Shown here piece by piece: positions 8,382 to 17,284 of a stretch of 64,000 bases of DNA. Below the pieces are notes generated by a model. It was not told where the DNA came from. It saw only the letters and a program-made list of their open reading frames with translations, and did not search any database. The DNA is taken from NCBI GenBank assembly GCA_900554335.1, contig USGT01000004.1, positions 59,148 to 123,147 on the forward strand, written 5' to 3'. How positions within the stretch are numbered: position 1 is the stretch's first letter; the number at the start of each line of letters is the position of its first letter. The DNA is from an uncultured Oscillospiraceae bacterium. GTDB taxonomy: Bacteria > Bacillota > Clostridia > Oscillospirales > Acutalibacteraceae. Made by a program: the position numbers and the translations under genes.

Positions 8382-8410
8382 ATTTTAATACAATTCACAT
8401 AAGTTGTCAA
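8382..8410 (-). promoter_or_regulatory. Promoter for the minus-strand LRR operon
   Basis: Minus strand TTGACA (8405-8410), exact 17-base spacer, TAAAAT (8382-8387). It sits just downstream of the asparaginase terminator, so the LRR operon is transcribed separately from asparaginase. Confidence 0.85.
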
Positions 8411-8412
8411 CA

Positions 8413-8446
8413 ATAAAAAATCAACCATCATAATCTGATGGCTGAC
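8413..8446 (-). terminator. Rho-independent terminator after asparaginase
   Basis: On the minus strand a 10-bp hairpin TCAGCCATCA/TGATGGTTGA (8421-8445, one G-U pair) is followed by ATTTTTTATTG, 18 bases after the asparaginase stop. Confidence 0.85.
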
Positions 8447-8463
8447 TTATAGCTGATAAACGT

Positions 8464-9450
8464 TTAATATATGTTGAATATTTTTTGAATTTCGTGGAGG
8501 TCTTTCGTAGCTGTGAGCGCTAAGATGAGTAAAATTCTTGATTTTTGCGGATTTAAATTATTCGCGCAAATTCCTTGCGTTTCAATTTCTTCTTCATCGA
8601 AAGTCACGAGGCCGTTTCCAACTCTTGAACTTCTAACCACGGGGAAGCCTTCTTTAAGAAGATTTTCAACAATTTTGTTCATTTCTGAATTTATTCCGCC
8701 GCATCCTGCACCGGCAATTACTATTCCATCGGAATTTTTAGCAGCACATTCTAAGATTTTTGGGTCAGCGCCAGTGTAAAAATAGACGATTTCAACTTTT
8801 GGGAATTCTTTTTTGTTTTTAACGTCAAATTCCGTTTCGGTTGTGTGCTTTTTCACAGTGCTTGTGTAAAAAAACGGCTTGTCATACTGCATGTAGCCTA
8901 TGCATCCGAGGTCTTTTGCGCCGAAAGCCTGAGTTCTGAATGTGTTAACTTTGCTTACGTCTCTTGCGCTGTAAATTGCATCGTTGAAGCAAACTAAAAC
9001 GCCTTTGTTTTTTGATTCTTTGTTAGCAGCAAGCGCTATTGATTGATAAAGATTTAGCGGTCCGTCAGCGCTTATTGCCGTGCCAGGTCTTATCGAACCT
9101 GTTAAAACGATGGGCTTTTTGGTTTTAAGCGTTAAGTTTAGAAAATACGCTGTTTCTTCCATTGTGTCTGTTCCGTGAGTTACCACTATTCCGTCGATGT
9201 CTTCTCTTTCTGCTGCTTCGTTTATGTGGTCGGCTAAATATTTGAGATTTTCTATAGTCAAATCGCAACTGTCAATAGTAAAAACGTCCTCGCACTGAAC
9301 ATTTGCGATAGATTTTATATAAGGAATTTCTTTGATTAAATTATTTATTTTAACCTGAGCGGATTTATAATGCCCTGTGACGCCTTCTTCGCCTTTGCCA
9401 GCTATTGTCCCTCCTGTTCCCATGACTAAAATATTTTTCTTGGAATTCAT
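8464..9450 (-). CDS. L-asparaginase
   Basis: Hydrolyses L-asparagine to aspartate and ammonia. The 328-residue protein carries both hallmark active-site motifs: TGGTIAG (residues 12-18, catalytic Thr) and VTHGTDTMEETAYFL, plus TGSIRP, the SADGPLNLYQS segment and GAGCGGI. No signal peptide is visible, so it is likely cytoplasmic although the motifs are of the type II style. Start ATG with AGAGGTG upstream; own terminator. Divergent from murI. Confidence 0.93.
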   Translation of the reverse strand: MNSKKNILVMGTGGTIAGKGEEGVTGHYKSAQVKINNLIKEIPYIKSIANVQCEDVFTIDSCDLTIENLKYLADHINEAAEREDIDGIVVTHGTDTMEETAYFLNLTLKTKKPIVLTGSIRPGTAISADGPLNLYQSIALAANKESKNKGVLVCFNDAIYSARDVSKVNTFRTQAFGAKDLGCIGYMQYDKPFFYTSTVKKHTTETEFDVKNKKEFPKVEIVYFYTGADPKILECAAKNSDGIVIAGAGCGGINSEMNKIVENLLKEGFPVVRSSRVGNGLVTFDEEEIETQGICANNLNPQKSRILLILALTATKDLHEIQKIFNIY

Positions 9451-9622
9451 TTTAACACCTCTTAAAGTAAAATTATTTTTACAGGTTTTATATTACCACA
9501 TAATTCAAAAAATATCACTAATATTTTTCTTGCAAATTCAACAATTAGTAAATTTCTATATATTTTATGTAAAGATCTTTTTGCACGTGCGTTTGAACAC
9601 ATACTATTATGTATGGTCAAAT

Positions 9623-9651
9623 TTGACAAACGAGCCGTTTCATTATAGAAT
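9623..9651 (+). promoter_or_regulatory. Promoter for murI-DUF1934-argS
   Basis: TTGACA (9623-9628), 17-base spacer, TAGAAT (9646-9651), 35 bases before murI. A small dyad CATAC/GTATG (about 9599-9615) lies immediately upstream. Confidence 0.8.
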
Positions 9652-9686
9652 TAATGCGGAAATTTTGAAGAAAAGGAGGCTAATAT

Positions 9687-10493
9687 ATGGATAATCGACC
9701 GATTGGCGTTTTTGACTCCGGGATAGGAGGGCTCACGGCTTTAAAGGCGATACAAGATATTATGCCTCATGAAAATGTTGTTTATTTCGGCGACACCGGC
9801 CGCATGCCTTACGGCGACAAGAGCAAAGAAACTATCATAAGTTACACTTATGAGATTGCAGGTTTTTTAAAAGGCTTTGGAGTGAAAGCGATTTTGGCTG
9901 CTTGCGGAACTGTTAGCTCTTATCTTCCGTGCATTAGTGAAGAAATTTTCGGCGTTGTGAAGCCTGCCTGCGCTGCTGCGGTGAAAACGAGCAAAAACAA
10001 AAAAATAGGCATTTTGGCCACAAGCGCCGCGATAAAAAGTAAGTCGTATTTAAACGAGCTTAAAAAAATATGCAGCGATGCTGACTATTTTCCGAAGGCT
10101 TGCCCGCTTCTTGCACCGATGATTGAGCACGGGAATATAAATTTTGAAAATGAATTTTTAAGGGAAACTCTGCACGAATATATCTCGCCGCTTGAAAAAG
10201 AAGGGGTAGACACCTTGATTTTAGGCTGCACGCATTACCCGATTTTGTTGCCGGTTATTGAAAAAATGTTCGAAGGTAAGTTTAACCTCATAGACCCGGG
10301 CAAAGAATCCGCAAAAACTCTAAAAGAATATTTAGAATCAAACGAAATGAGCGCTGGTAAAACGCAAAACGGCTTCAAAAAATTCTTTGTTAGCGGCAAT
10401 GAAACTGAATTTGCAAAGAGCGCAAAGCTTTTTTTGAAAACGGATATCTCAGAAAATGTTAAAAAAGCAAACCTGGCAAAGGAGGAGATTTGA
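9687..10493 (+). CDS. murI: Glutamate racemase
   Basis: Makes D-glutamate for peptidoglycan by two-base racemisation. The 268-residue protein has the catalytic Asp10 in DSGIGGL, YFGDTGRMPYG, Cys73 and Cys181 in LGCTHYPIL with His183. The motif around Cys73 reads AACGTVSS rather than the common ACNTAS/T, so the usual Asn after the Cys is replaced by Gly; both cysteines are kept, so activity is expected. Start ATG after AAAAGGAGG. First gene of an operon with DUF1934 and argS. Confidence 0.93.
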   Translation: MDNRPIGVFDSGIGGLTALKAIQDIMPHENVVYFGDTGRMPYGDKSKETIISYTYEIAGFLKGFGVKAILAACGTVSSYLPCISEEIFGVVKPACAAAVKTSKNKKIGILATSAAIKSKSYLNELKKICSDADYFPKACPLLAPMIEHGNINFENEFLRETLHEYISPLEKEGVDTLILGCTHYPILLPVIEKMFEGKFNLIDPGKESAKTLKEYLESNEMSAGKTQNGFKKFFVSGNETEFAKSAKLFLKTDISENVKKANLAKEEI

Positions 10494-10925
10494 ATTAAAG
10501 AGGATTACAGAATAACGGTGAAATCATCTTCTTTAGACGAAGATATTGAAGCTATTTACTTTGGAAATTACACTGTTAAAGACGGGAAAAAATACATAAT
10601 ATACAAAGAATATGAAGAAGGCAGCGCGCAGAATTACTCGCTTTGCATCATTAAAGTTGAAAATGAGAACAAAGTTACTTTGACTAAAAACAAAAAGGGC
10701 CAAAGCAAAATAATTCTTGAAAAAGCTGTGCGCCATTATAGCCCTTATTACACTGACATCGGCTCGATAACCCTGAGCGTTTACACCCACGGCATTGAGG
10801 ATAATCTCTCGGAATTTGGCGGGGAGCTTGGCGTTAAATATTCAATCAGTGTGAATGGCTCGCTTGTAAATAACATTGAAATTACGGTGCTTGCCGAGAA
10901 AATTGAAAAAAAGCAGGAGGAATAA
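10494..10925 (+). CDS. DUF1934 family protein (YwiB-like) with probable ATT start
   Basis: Function not established; family proteins are small beta-barrels often found next to argS in Firmicutes, as here. The frame runs back in phase to the murI stop. The first canonical start is a GTG at 10518, but that removes the first beta strand (IKEDYRITV). An ATT at 10494, directly after the murI TGA and 8-9 bases from GGAGGAG, gives a full-length 143-residue protein. I therefore place the start at ATT; a GTG start at 10518 (135 residues) is the alternative. argS begins 5 bases after the stop. Confidence 0.78.
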   Translation: MKEDYRITVKSSSLDEDIEAIYFGNYTVKDGKKYIIYKEYEEGSAQNYSLCIIKVENENKVTLTKNKKGQSKIILEKAVRHYSPYYTDIGSITLSVYTHGIEDNLSEFGGELGVKYSISVNGSLVNNIEITVLAEKIEKKQEE

Positions 10926-10929
10926 CAAA

Positions 10930-12585
10930 GTGTATATATTTGAAAAAGCAATAACGAACATAAAAAATGCAATAAAAAACGTTTTGAAGGATTATGACGT
11001 GAAGGATTTCGACGTTGAAATTCCTGCGGACGAAAAACACGGAGACCTTTCTTCAAACGTTGCTTTGCTTTCGGCAAAGGTTCTTAAAATGGCGCCTATT
11101 AAAATAGCGCAGATGATAACTTCGAACATCGGTGAGGTTGAGTATGTTGAAAAAATTGAAATTGCCGGCCCGGGATTTATAAATTTCTTTCTTTCGAAAA
11201 ATTATTTCGCAGATGCTTTAAAAGAAATTGAAAAATGCGGCAAAACTTACGGCGATAATTCAAGCGGCAAAAACAAAAAAATTATGATTGAGTTTGTTTC
11301 TGCTAACCCAACAGGCCCGATGCACATGGGCAATGCTCGCCTTGGTGCGCTTGGAGATTGCCTTGCTGAAGTGCTTAAATCTTCGGGTTACGACGTTTTT
11401 AAAGAATTTTATGTTAACGACGCTGGAAACCAAATTGAAAAATTCGGCATGTCTTTGGACGTTCGTTACAGGCAGATTATTAAAGGTGAAAATGCGGTGC
11501 AGATGCCTGAAAATGGCTACCAAGGCGACGATATTAAGGAGCTTGCGCAAGAGTTTTTTGAAATAAATGGCGATAAATACATTAATGCGGAGGAATCCGA
11601 AAGAACCAAGGCGCTTGTTGATTATGCGCTTCCGAAGAATATAAAAAGAATGCAAACTGACATGGAAAAATATAAAATCATTTATGATAATTGGTTTTAT
11701 GAAAGCAAGCTTCACAGTGAGGGCAAGGTTGCGCAGGTCGTTAGCATAATGAAAGAAAAGGGCATCACTTATGAAAAAGACGGTTCTTTGTGGTATAAAG
11801 CAACTGATTTTGGAAGTGAAAAGGACGAAGTTTTAGTCCGTAAAAATGGCATTCCTACTTACTTTGCGGCTGATATTGCTTATCATTACAATAAATTTGT
11901 TACAAGAGGTTTTGACATTTGCATCGACATTTGGGGTGCAGACCACCACGGCCACGTTGAACGCATGAAAGGCGCAATGGAAGCCCTTGGAATCGACAGA
12001 AATAGGCTTCATGTTATTTTAGTTCAGCTCGTAAGGCTCATTAAAGACGGTGAACCCATTAGAATGAGCAAAAGAAGCGGCAAATCAGTTCAGCTTTCGG
12101 ATTTGCTTGATGAAGTTGGAACGGATTCTGCAAGATTTATTTTTAACACCCACGAGGCTTCTTCGGGAATGGACTTCGACCTTGACCTTGCGATTGCGAA
12201 AGATTTCCAAAACCCTGTTTATTATGTTCAGTATGCTTACGCCCGAATTTGCAGCATTTTTAGAGGTGCAAAAGATAAGAATTTCGACCTTCAAACCGCT
12301 GACTTAAGCCTTCTCACTCATGAAACCGAAAAGAAACTCATTTCTTTCTTGACGACATATCCTTCTGAAGTTTTAAGAGCGGCAAATAGTTATGACTCAA
12401 CAAAAATAACAAGATTTGTTATAAACTTAGCAGGCCTTTTCCACAAATTTTACTCAGCTTGCAGAGTTGTTACCGAAGATGAAAATTTGAGCAAAGCAAG
12501 GCTTTATCTTTGCGATTGCGTGAGAATTATGATTAAAAATATATTAGATATGATGAAGGTTAGCGCGCCGGAATCAATGGAATAA
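10930..12585 (+). CDS. argS: Arginine-tRNA ligase
   Basis: Charges tRNA-Arg. The 551-residue class I synthetase has the N-terminal Arg-specific domain, the HIGH-equivalent NPTGPMHMGNARLGALGD, a KMSKS-equivalent MSKRSGK and the anticodon-binding C-terminal helical domain ending DMMKVSAPE. The start is a GTG at 10930, 9 bases after AGGAGG; an ATG at 10876 overlapping DUF1934 would add an unlike basic N-terminus. Followed by a strong terminator. Confidence 0.96.
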   Translation: MYIFEKAITNIKNAIKNVLKDYDVKDFDVEIPADEKHGDLSSNVALLSAKVLKMAPIKIAQMITSNIGEVEYVEKIEIAGPGFINFFLSKNYFADALKEIEKCGKTYGDNSSGKNKKIMIEFVSANPTGPMHMGNARLGALGDCLAEVLKSSGYDVFKEFYVNDAGNQIEKFGMSLDVRYRQIIKGENAVQMPENGYQGDDIKELAQEFFEINGDKYINAEESERTKALVDYALPKNIKRMQTDMEKYKIIYDNWFYESKLHSEGKVAQVVSIMKEKGITYEKDGSLWYKATDFGSEKDEVLVRKNGIPTYFAADIAYHYNKFVTRGFDICIDIWGADHHGHVERMKGAMEALGIDRNRLHVILVQLVRLIKDGEPIRMSKRSGKSVQLSDLLDEVGTDSARFIFNTHEASSGMDFDLDLAIAKDFQNPVYYVQYAYARICSIFRGAKDKNFDLQTADLSLLTHETEKKLISFLTTYPSEVLRAANSYDSTKITRFVINLAGLFHKFYSACRVVTEDENLSKARLYLCDCVRIMIKNILDMMKVSAPESME

Positions 12586-12589
12586 TTAG

Positions 12590-12616
12590 TCACCCTTTTA
12601 TAGGGTGATTTTTTAT
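12590..12616 (+). terminator. Rho-independent terminator after argS
   Basis: 7-bp stem TCACCCT/AGGGTGA (12590-12596 and 12602-12608) with a 5-base loop and a run of Ts. Confidence 0.92.
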
Positions 12617-12689
12617 GTGTGCAAACTAAAATAGTAAATACTTGCAAAGAATATAAATCATGAAAAATATATTAAATTAAAAAATCTTA

Positions 12690-12718
12690 TTGACATTTTA
12701 GTGCAAGTGATATAAAAT
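12690..12718 (+). promoter_or_regulatory. Promoter for the coiled-coil gene at 12762
   Basis: TTGACA (12690-12695), 17-base spacer, TAAAAT (12713-12718), about 43 bases before the start codon. Confidence 0.78.
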
Positions 12719-12761
12719 TAGGCGTGGAATTGTGACGATTTGAAAAAGGAGAGTGTTATTT

Positions 12762-13901
12762 ATGAATAATCTTAAAAAATTAATTGTTGAAAGATTCAAA
12801 GCAAGCTCTGAAAAATCTAAGGATAAAAAATTCATTAAAGAACAAATAAATATTATTAAAAAAGACCCTAAGGTTCATTACGAAAAAGTCCGTAGTTATT
12901 ACAAAAGGCATAAATATGATAAAAGTGATAAAATTGTAAAAAGATATAAACTTTTGATGGGTGATCGTTCACTTACCGAATATTTTGATGATTACTATAA
13001 AAATATTGATAAATATATGCAAGAAGCAATTAAGAAAAATCCTTCGCTTCAAAATAAGGATATGGATACGATTTTTAAAGAAGTCATATATGATATGTCT
13101 AATACTATTTGTGAAGAATTTACAATAATGTATAAGAAGATATTTAGAGATCAAAATATTTTATTGAAGAAATTTTCAACAGATAGCAAAGCGATATACA
13201 AAAAAATGAAGGTTGTTTATGACAATGCCAAAGAAGAGGTTGATAACGCTTACAATAGTTGTAAAAACAAATTTGAAAGTGTTGTAGAGAAGCATATAAT
13301 AGGTAAAATTGAATCAATGAAACCAGTTGAATTCCAAAATCTTGCAAAGCTGATTATGGGTGGTGCAAGTCCTCAATATTTAAAGGGAAACTTAGAAACG
13401 TCTATTCGTGATAAGAATTATTTGGTAGGTATGAAAGTAAAAGATGGAGAGGGCAGAGAAGAAATTATATCTAATAGTCAATCACAATATAACGCCGAAA
13501 CCTTAAAATCTAATATTAATATGGCTATAAAAGAACTTTTAACTTTTAAAAATAAAGCAAAATATGTAACAGAAGAGGATATAAAGCGTTATAAAAAAGG
13601 TTTTAATAGAGATGTCTCTTTGTTAAAACGTTGCATTTTAGGTATGAAAAAATTTGCTGAAGAATTACCTAAAATGGTTAATGAATGTGCAGAAATAATA
13701 GAATCGAATAAGAAAGAAGAAATGAATAATCAGTCAAGAAATAATACAAGCAATAGGCCAAATAATCGACCGGCAAGTAATGCAAGCAATAGGCCAAATA
13801 ATCGACCAAGAAGTAATGCAAGTAATAGGTCAAACAGTCGATCAAGAAGGCGTAGTGCCAATAAACCTAGGTCAAGGAGTAAGGGATGGACAAAAAAGTA
13901 G
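12762..13901 (+). CDS. Unknown basic coiled-coil protein with Asn/Arg/Ser-rich repeat tail
   Basis: I do not recognise a family. From the ATG at 12762 (AAGGAG 10 bases before) the 379-residue protein is strongly helical and Lys/Tyr-rich, with no signal peptide or membrane span. Residues to about 320 look like long amphipathic helices. The tail (about 325-379) is low-complexity, built from a 12-residue unit of type SNRPNNRPASNA, ending in Arg/Ser-rich sequence and WTKK. Such tails often bind nucleic acid, but nothing proves it here. It is a single-gene unit with its own promoter and terminator. Codon use is more AT-rich than its neighbours, so recent acquisition is possible. Confidence 0.7.
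   Translation: MNNLKKLIVERFKASSEKSKDKKFIKEQINIIKKDPKVHYEKVRSYYKRHKYDKSDKIVKRYKLLMGDRSLTEYFDDYYKNIDKYMQEAIKKNPSLQNKDMDTIFKEVIYDMSNTICEEFTIMYKKIFRDQNILLKKFSTDSKAIYKKMKVVYDNAKEEVDNAYNSCKNKFESVVEKHIIGKIESMKPVEFQNLAKLIMGGASPQYLKGNLETSIRDKNYLVGMKVKDGEGREEIISNSQSQYNAETLKSNINMAIKELLTFKNKAKYVTEEDIKRYKKGFNRDVSLLKRCILGMKKFAEELPKMVNECAEIIESNKKEEMNNQSRNNTSNRPNNRPASNASNRPNNRPRSNASNRSNSRSRRRSANKPRSRSKGWTKK
13749..13856 (+). repeat. Three tandem 36-bp repeats inside the coiled-coil gene
   Basis: Units 13749-13784 and 13785-13820 are nearly identical and 13821-13856 is diverged. Each starts AGCAATAGGCCAAATAATCG or a variant and encodes a 12-residue Asn/Arg/Pro/Ser block. The decay gradient suggests replication slippage. 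Confidence 0.85.
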
Positions 13902-13934
13902 GATCAATAAACTGAGAATAGATAAAAAATATAA

Positions 13935-13970
13935 CCACACCTTGTTTATAGAGGTGTGGCTTTCGTTTGT
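13935..13970. terminator. Bidirectional terminator between the coiled-coil gene and degV
   Basis: 8-bp stem CCACACCT/AGGTGTGG (13935-13942 and 13952-13959). T-rich tails lie on both sides, so it can end both convergent genes. Confidence 0.8.
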
Positions 13971-13982
13971 TTAAATTTAATT

Positions 13983-14864
13983 TTATCTTTCTTTGCCCCA
14001 GAAGAAAAGCGCTATTGTGCCTGGGCCTGTGTGGCTTCCGATTGTCGGGCCGATGTTATTTATTAAAACTTTTCCGTCCAAGTTTTTGAATTTTTCTTCT
14101 ATTAAATTTGCAAGTGTTTTTGCGTCTTCATAGCAATCCGATTGCGAAATGAAGCATTTGCCGCTGTAATTTTCGCCGTCTTCGGCGCACTCAATCATTT
14201 TATTTAAAAGTTCGGTTAAGGATTTTTGTTTTGTTCTAACTTTCGTAACGGCGTTTAGTTTGCCGTTTTTGTCAACGTTAAGCACGGGGCAAATTTTAAG
14301 TAATCCTCCGAAAAATCCTGCAGTTTTCGAAACTCTTCCGCCTTTGATGTAAAAAGTCAGGTCAGTTGAAGTGAACCAATGCCAAACTTTCAGTTTGTTA
14401 TTTTCAGCAAAGTCTTTGAGCTCATCAATGTTCATGCCGCTGTTTTTTAAGTCTGCAAGCTTGTCCATCAAAAGGCCGTAACCCGCTGAAGCAGCCAAAG
14501 AATCCACAACATAAATTTTTCTTTCAGGGAATTTTTCTTCAAGCTCTTTTTTCGCAATCATCGCAGAGTTGTAAACCCCCGAAATTCCCGAAGACATGCT
14601 TATGTGCAAAATATCTTTCCCTTGCTCTAAAAACGGCGTGAAATACGCGGTGAATTCATCGCTGTTAACCTGCGAAGTTTTAACGTCTGCGCCAGCGCGC
14701 ATAGCTTCATAGAGTTTTTCGGAAGGAAGCGTTTGACCTAAATCGTCGTAGTAATGAGTTTCGTTTATGAAAAAGTGAAAAGGAATAAAATTAATGTTTT
14801 TTTCGGTTAAATGCTCTTTTGTAAGATCAAGTGTCGAACAGCAACTTAAGATGTAATCAGGCAT
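13983..14864 (-). CDS. DegV family fatty-acid-binding protein
   Basis: DegV (FakB-like) proteins bind a fatty acid and, in Firmicutes with FakA, present it for phosphorylation into phospholipid. The 293-residue protein has SCCSTLDLTKE at the N-terminus, TSQVNSDEFTAYF, the SMSSGISGVYNSA loop, VDSLAASAGYGLL and a C-terminal NNIGPTIGSHTGPGT with the conserved His. A ribosome site AGGAGGAG precedes the ATG. No fakA lies in the window. A second degV is at 19565-20398. Confidence 0.9.
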   Translation of the reverse strand: MPDYILSCCSTLDLTKEHLTEKNINFIPFHFFINETHYYDDLGQTLPSEKLYEAMRAGADVKTSQVNSDEFTAYFTPFLEQGKDILHISMSSGISGVYNSAMIAKKELEEKFPERKIYVVDSLAASAGYGLLMDKLADLKNSGMNIDELKDFAENNKLKVWHWFTSTDLTFYIKGGRVSKTAGFFGGLLKICPVLNVDKNGKLNAVTKVRTKQKSLTELLNKMIECAEDGENYSGKCFISQSDCYEDAKTLANLIEEKFKNLDGKVLINNIGPTIGSHTGPGTIALFFWGKER

Positions 14865-15053
14865 TGCATTCTCCTCCTAAAAAGTAATTTTTTAGTGCAG
14901 ATTTTTCTTTCTTGCAGTATAATTATACTATGAATTGTTTTGAATTAAAATCACGGCACTTCTAACTTACGATTATACTATAAACTGAGAACTTCAGCAA
15001 TTCAGAAATAATTAAATGTCATAATTCTAATTATGTTCAAAAGGTGGAATTTT

Positions 15054-15890
15054 ATGGTTAAAATACTTGAAAAAGAAGTTTTAAACAGCGATGTTTCCCG
15101 GATGAAACTTCTTGCTCCTTTGATTTCGAAAAAAGCGCTTCCTGGGCAATTTATAATTTTAAGGGTTGATGAAACCGGCGAAAGAATTCCGCTCACGATT
15201 TTTAAAAGCGACGAAAAATCCGGCACGATTGAGATTATATATCAAAAAATAGGCGTAACAACCATGAAACTTGATGAAAAAAACGCCGGAGATTTCATTG
15301 CGGATGTTGTTGGGCCGCTTGGCAAGCCTTCTGAGATCAAAGGATACAAAAAAGCCATTGTGGTTTTTGGCGGTGTTGGAAGTGCGATTGGTTGCCCGCT
15401 CGCTGCCGGGCTCAAAGAAAACGGCTGCAAAACCGAAATTGTTGCGGGCTTTAGAAGCAAAGACATAATAATTTTAGAAAATGAAATGAAAAATATAGAT
15501 GAAAACGCTGTTATTGTTACTGACGACGGCTCAAATGGCAAAAAAGCCTTGGTTACTGAGCCTTTGGAAGAAAAGCTTTCGAAAATAGGGGGTTACGACC
15601 TTGTGATTGCTGTGGGGCCTATTCCTATGATGAGAGCGGTTTGCAACGTAACTAAAAAATACGGTGTTAAAACGATAGTTAGCATGAACTCAATTATGAT
15701 TGACGGCACGGGAATGTGCGGCGGATGCAGGCTGAAAGTTGATGGCAAAATTAAATTTGCATGCGTTGATGGCCCTGATTTTGACGGCCATTTAGTCGAC
15801 TTTGCAGAAATTTCGGCAAGAAACAGAACATTTTCAGAAAAAGAAAATGAGGCAAAAAGAAAATACTGTAATTTATTTAAGGGTGTTTGA
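15054..15890 (+). CDS. nfnA: NfnA-type FAD/NAD-binding subunit with [2Fe-2S] cluster
   Basis: Likely small subunit of the NADH-dependent ferredoxin:NADP oxidoreductase, the electron-bifurcating transhydrogenase of anaerobes. The 278-residue PyrK/SudB-like protein has an N-terminal FAD domain (IPLTIF), the nucleotide-binding GGVGSAIGCPLAAGL, and the cluster region DGTGMCGGCRL...FACVDGPDFDGH with three Cys and a nearby Asp, as in NfnA proteins where an Asp is a ligand. The next gene is the matching large subunit, 3 bases away, which distinguishes it from PyrK. The ATG at 15054 follows AAGGTGG; an ATG at 15033 is too early. Confidence 0.85.
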   Translation: MVKILEKEVLNSDVSRMKLLAPLISKKALPGQFIILRVDETGERIPLTIFKSDEKSGTIEIIYQKIGVTTMKLDEKNAGDFIADVVGPLGKPSEIKGYKKAIVVFGGVGSAIGCPLAAGLKENGCKTEIVAGFRSKDIIILENEMKNIDENAVIVTDDGSNGKKALVTEPLEEKLSKIGGYDLVIAVGPIPMMRAVCNVTKKYGVKTIVSMNSIMIDGTGMCGGCRLKVDGKIKFACVDGPDFDGHLVDFAEISARNRTFSEKENEAKRKYCNLFKGV

Positions 15891-15893
15891 AAT

Positions 15894-17270
15894 ATGATTA
15901 ATAGAAGCAAGTTTAAAGAAAAAATGCCGGTTTTGGAAATTCAAAAAAGAAAAGCTAGTTTTTGCGAAGTTGAGCTTGGTTTGCCTGAAAAAGAGGCTTT
16001 GAGCGAGGCTGCGAGGTGCCTTAACTGCAAGAATAGCCCTTGCCGAAGCGGTTGCCCCGTGGGGGTGGATATCCCCGGGTTTATTTCTTGCATTGCTGCG
16101 GGCGAGAACCAAAAAGCTTATGAAACCATTTTAAAAGATAACATTTTGCCGTCAATATGCGGCAGGGTTTGCCCGCAAGAAAAGCAGTGCGAGGCTAAGT
16201 GCATTAGAGCGAGAAACGGCGAGCCCGTAGCGATTGGCCGCTTGGAAAGATACGCTGCGGATAATTCAAAAAGCATGAATAAGGTTCCGGAAATTAAAAG
16301 CAAGAGTAAAAAAGTTGCCGTGATTGGTTCCGGGCCGTCGGGGCTTACTTGCGCAGGTGAGCTTTGCAAAAAAGGCTACGAAGCTCACATTTTCGAGGCT
16401 CTTCATGTTCCCGGCGGGGTGCTTTCTTACGGCATTCCTGCGTTTAGGCTGCCAAGAAATATTCTTGAAAACCAGCTAGAAGATTTGAAAAACATGGGTG
16501 TTAAAATTCACACGAACACCGTTGTTGGCAAAACTCTTCTTCTTGATGACCTTTTTGAAATGGGTTTTAGCGCGGTTTACATTTCAACTGGTGCGGGCCT
16601 GCCGAAGTTTATGGGTTTGCCGGGTGAAGGTTTGCCGGGCGTGTGCTCTGCTAATGAGTTTTTGACCCGAATTAACCTCATGAAAGCCAACAACCCTGAT
16701 TACGACACGCCGATTAACATTCCGAAGAGAATTGCCATAATTGGCGGCGGGAACGTTGCGATGGATGCTGCTAGGTGCGCTGTGAGAATTGGCTGCGAGA
16801 AGGTTTTCGTTATTTACCGCAGAACTGAAGATGAAATGCCCGCGAGGAAAGACGAAATCACCCACGCAAAAGAAGAAGGAGTTGAGTTTATTTTCCTTAA
16901 AACTCCTGTTGAATTCACCGAAAATGGCGGCGTTTTGAGCGGCGTTAAATGCGCAAGCATGAAATACGCAGGTGTTGGCGATGACGGCAGAAAACTTTTT
17001 GAAAAGTCAAGCGATGACATTTGCGAAATAGAAATAGAAGCGGCGGTAATTGCAATTGGCAACGGCGCTAACAAAATTCTCACAGAAAGCGAAAAAGAAA
17101 TTTCAACCAAAGAAAACGGATGCATAATCGCGGAAGAAGAAACCGCAAAAACTTCGAAAAAATTCGTTTACGCCGGCGGAGATGCCGTCATAGGTGCGGC
17201 AACGGTCATTCTGGCGATGGAAGCAGGCAAGCGCGCGGCAGCTCAAATTGACAAAGATTTAACTGATTAG
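15894..17270 (+). CDS. nfnB: NfnB-type / GltD-like NADPH oxidoreductase subunit
   Basis: Large subunit partner of NfnA: transfers electrons between NADPH and ferredoxin/NAD through FAD and two [4Fe-4S] clusters. The 458-residue protein has N-terminal cluster cysteines CLNCKNSPCRSGCP and ICGRVCPQEKQCEAKC, two dinucleotide folds (IGSGPSGLTCAGEL and IGGGNVAMDAARCAVR) and YAGGDAV near the end. On its own it could be glutamate synthase small subunit, but no gltB is present and the upstream nfnA favours Nfn. It starts 3 bases after nfnA. Confidence 0.87.
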   Translation: MINRSKFKEKMPVLEIQKRKASFCEVELGLPEKEALSEAARCLNCKNSPCRSGCPVGVDIPGFISCIAAGENQKAYETILKDNILPSICGRVCPQEKQCEAKCIRARNGEPVAIGRLERYAADNSKSMNKVPEIKSKSKKVAVIGSGPSGLTCAGELCKKGYEAHIFEALHVPGGVLSYGIPAFRLPRNILENQLEDLKNMGVKIHTNTVVGKTLLLDDLFEMGFSAVYISTGAGLPKFMGLPGEGLPGVCSANEFLTRINLMKANNPDYDTPINIPKRIAIIGGGNVAMDAARCAVRIGCEKVFVIYRRTEDEMPARKDEITHAKEEGVEFIFLKTPVEFTENGGVLSGVKCASMKYAGVGDDGRKLFEKSSDDICEIEIEAAVIAIGNGANKILTESEKEISTKENGCIIAEEETAKTSKKFVYAGGDAVIGAATVILAMEAGKRAAAQIDKDLTD

Positions 17271-17284
17271 AAGGTGGTTTTGAC

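Noticed and set aside
14917..14930. Perfect palindrome AGTATAATTATACT between degV and nfnA as a shared bidirectional promoter
   Set aside because: No matching -35 boxes at proper distance on either strand.
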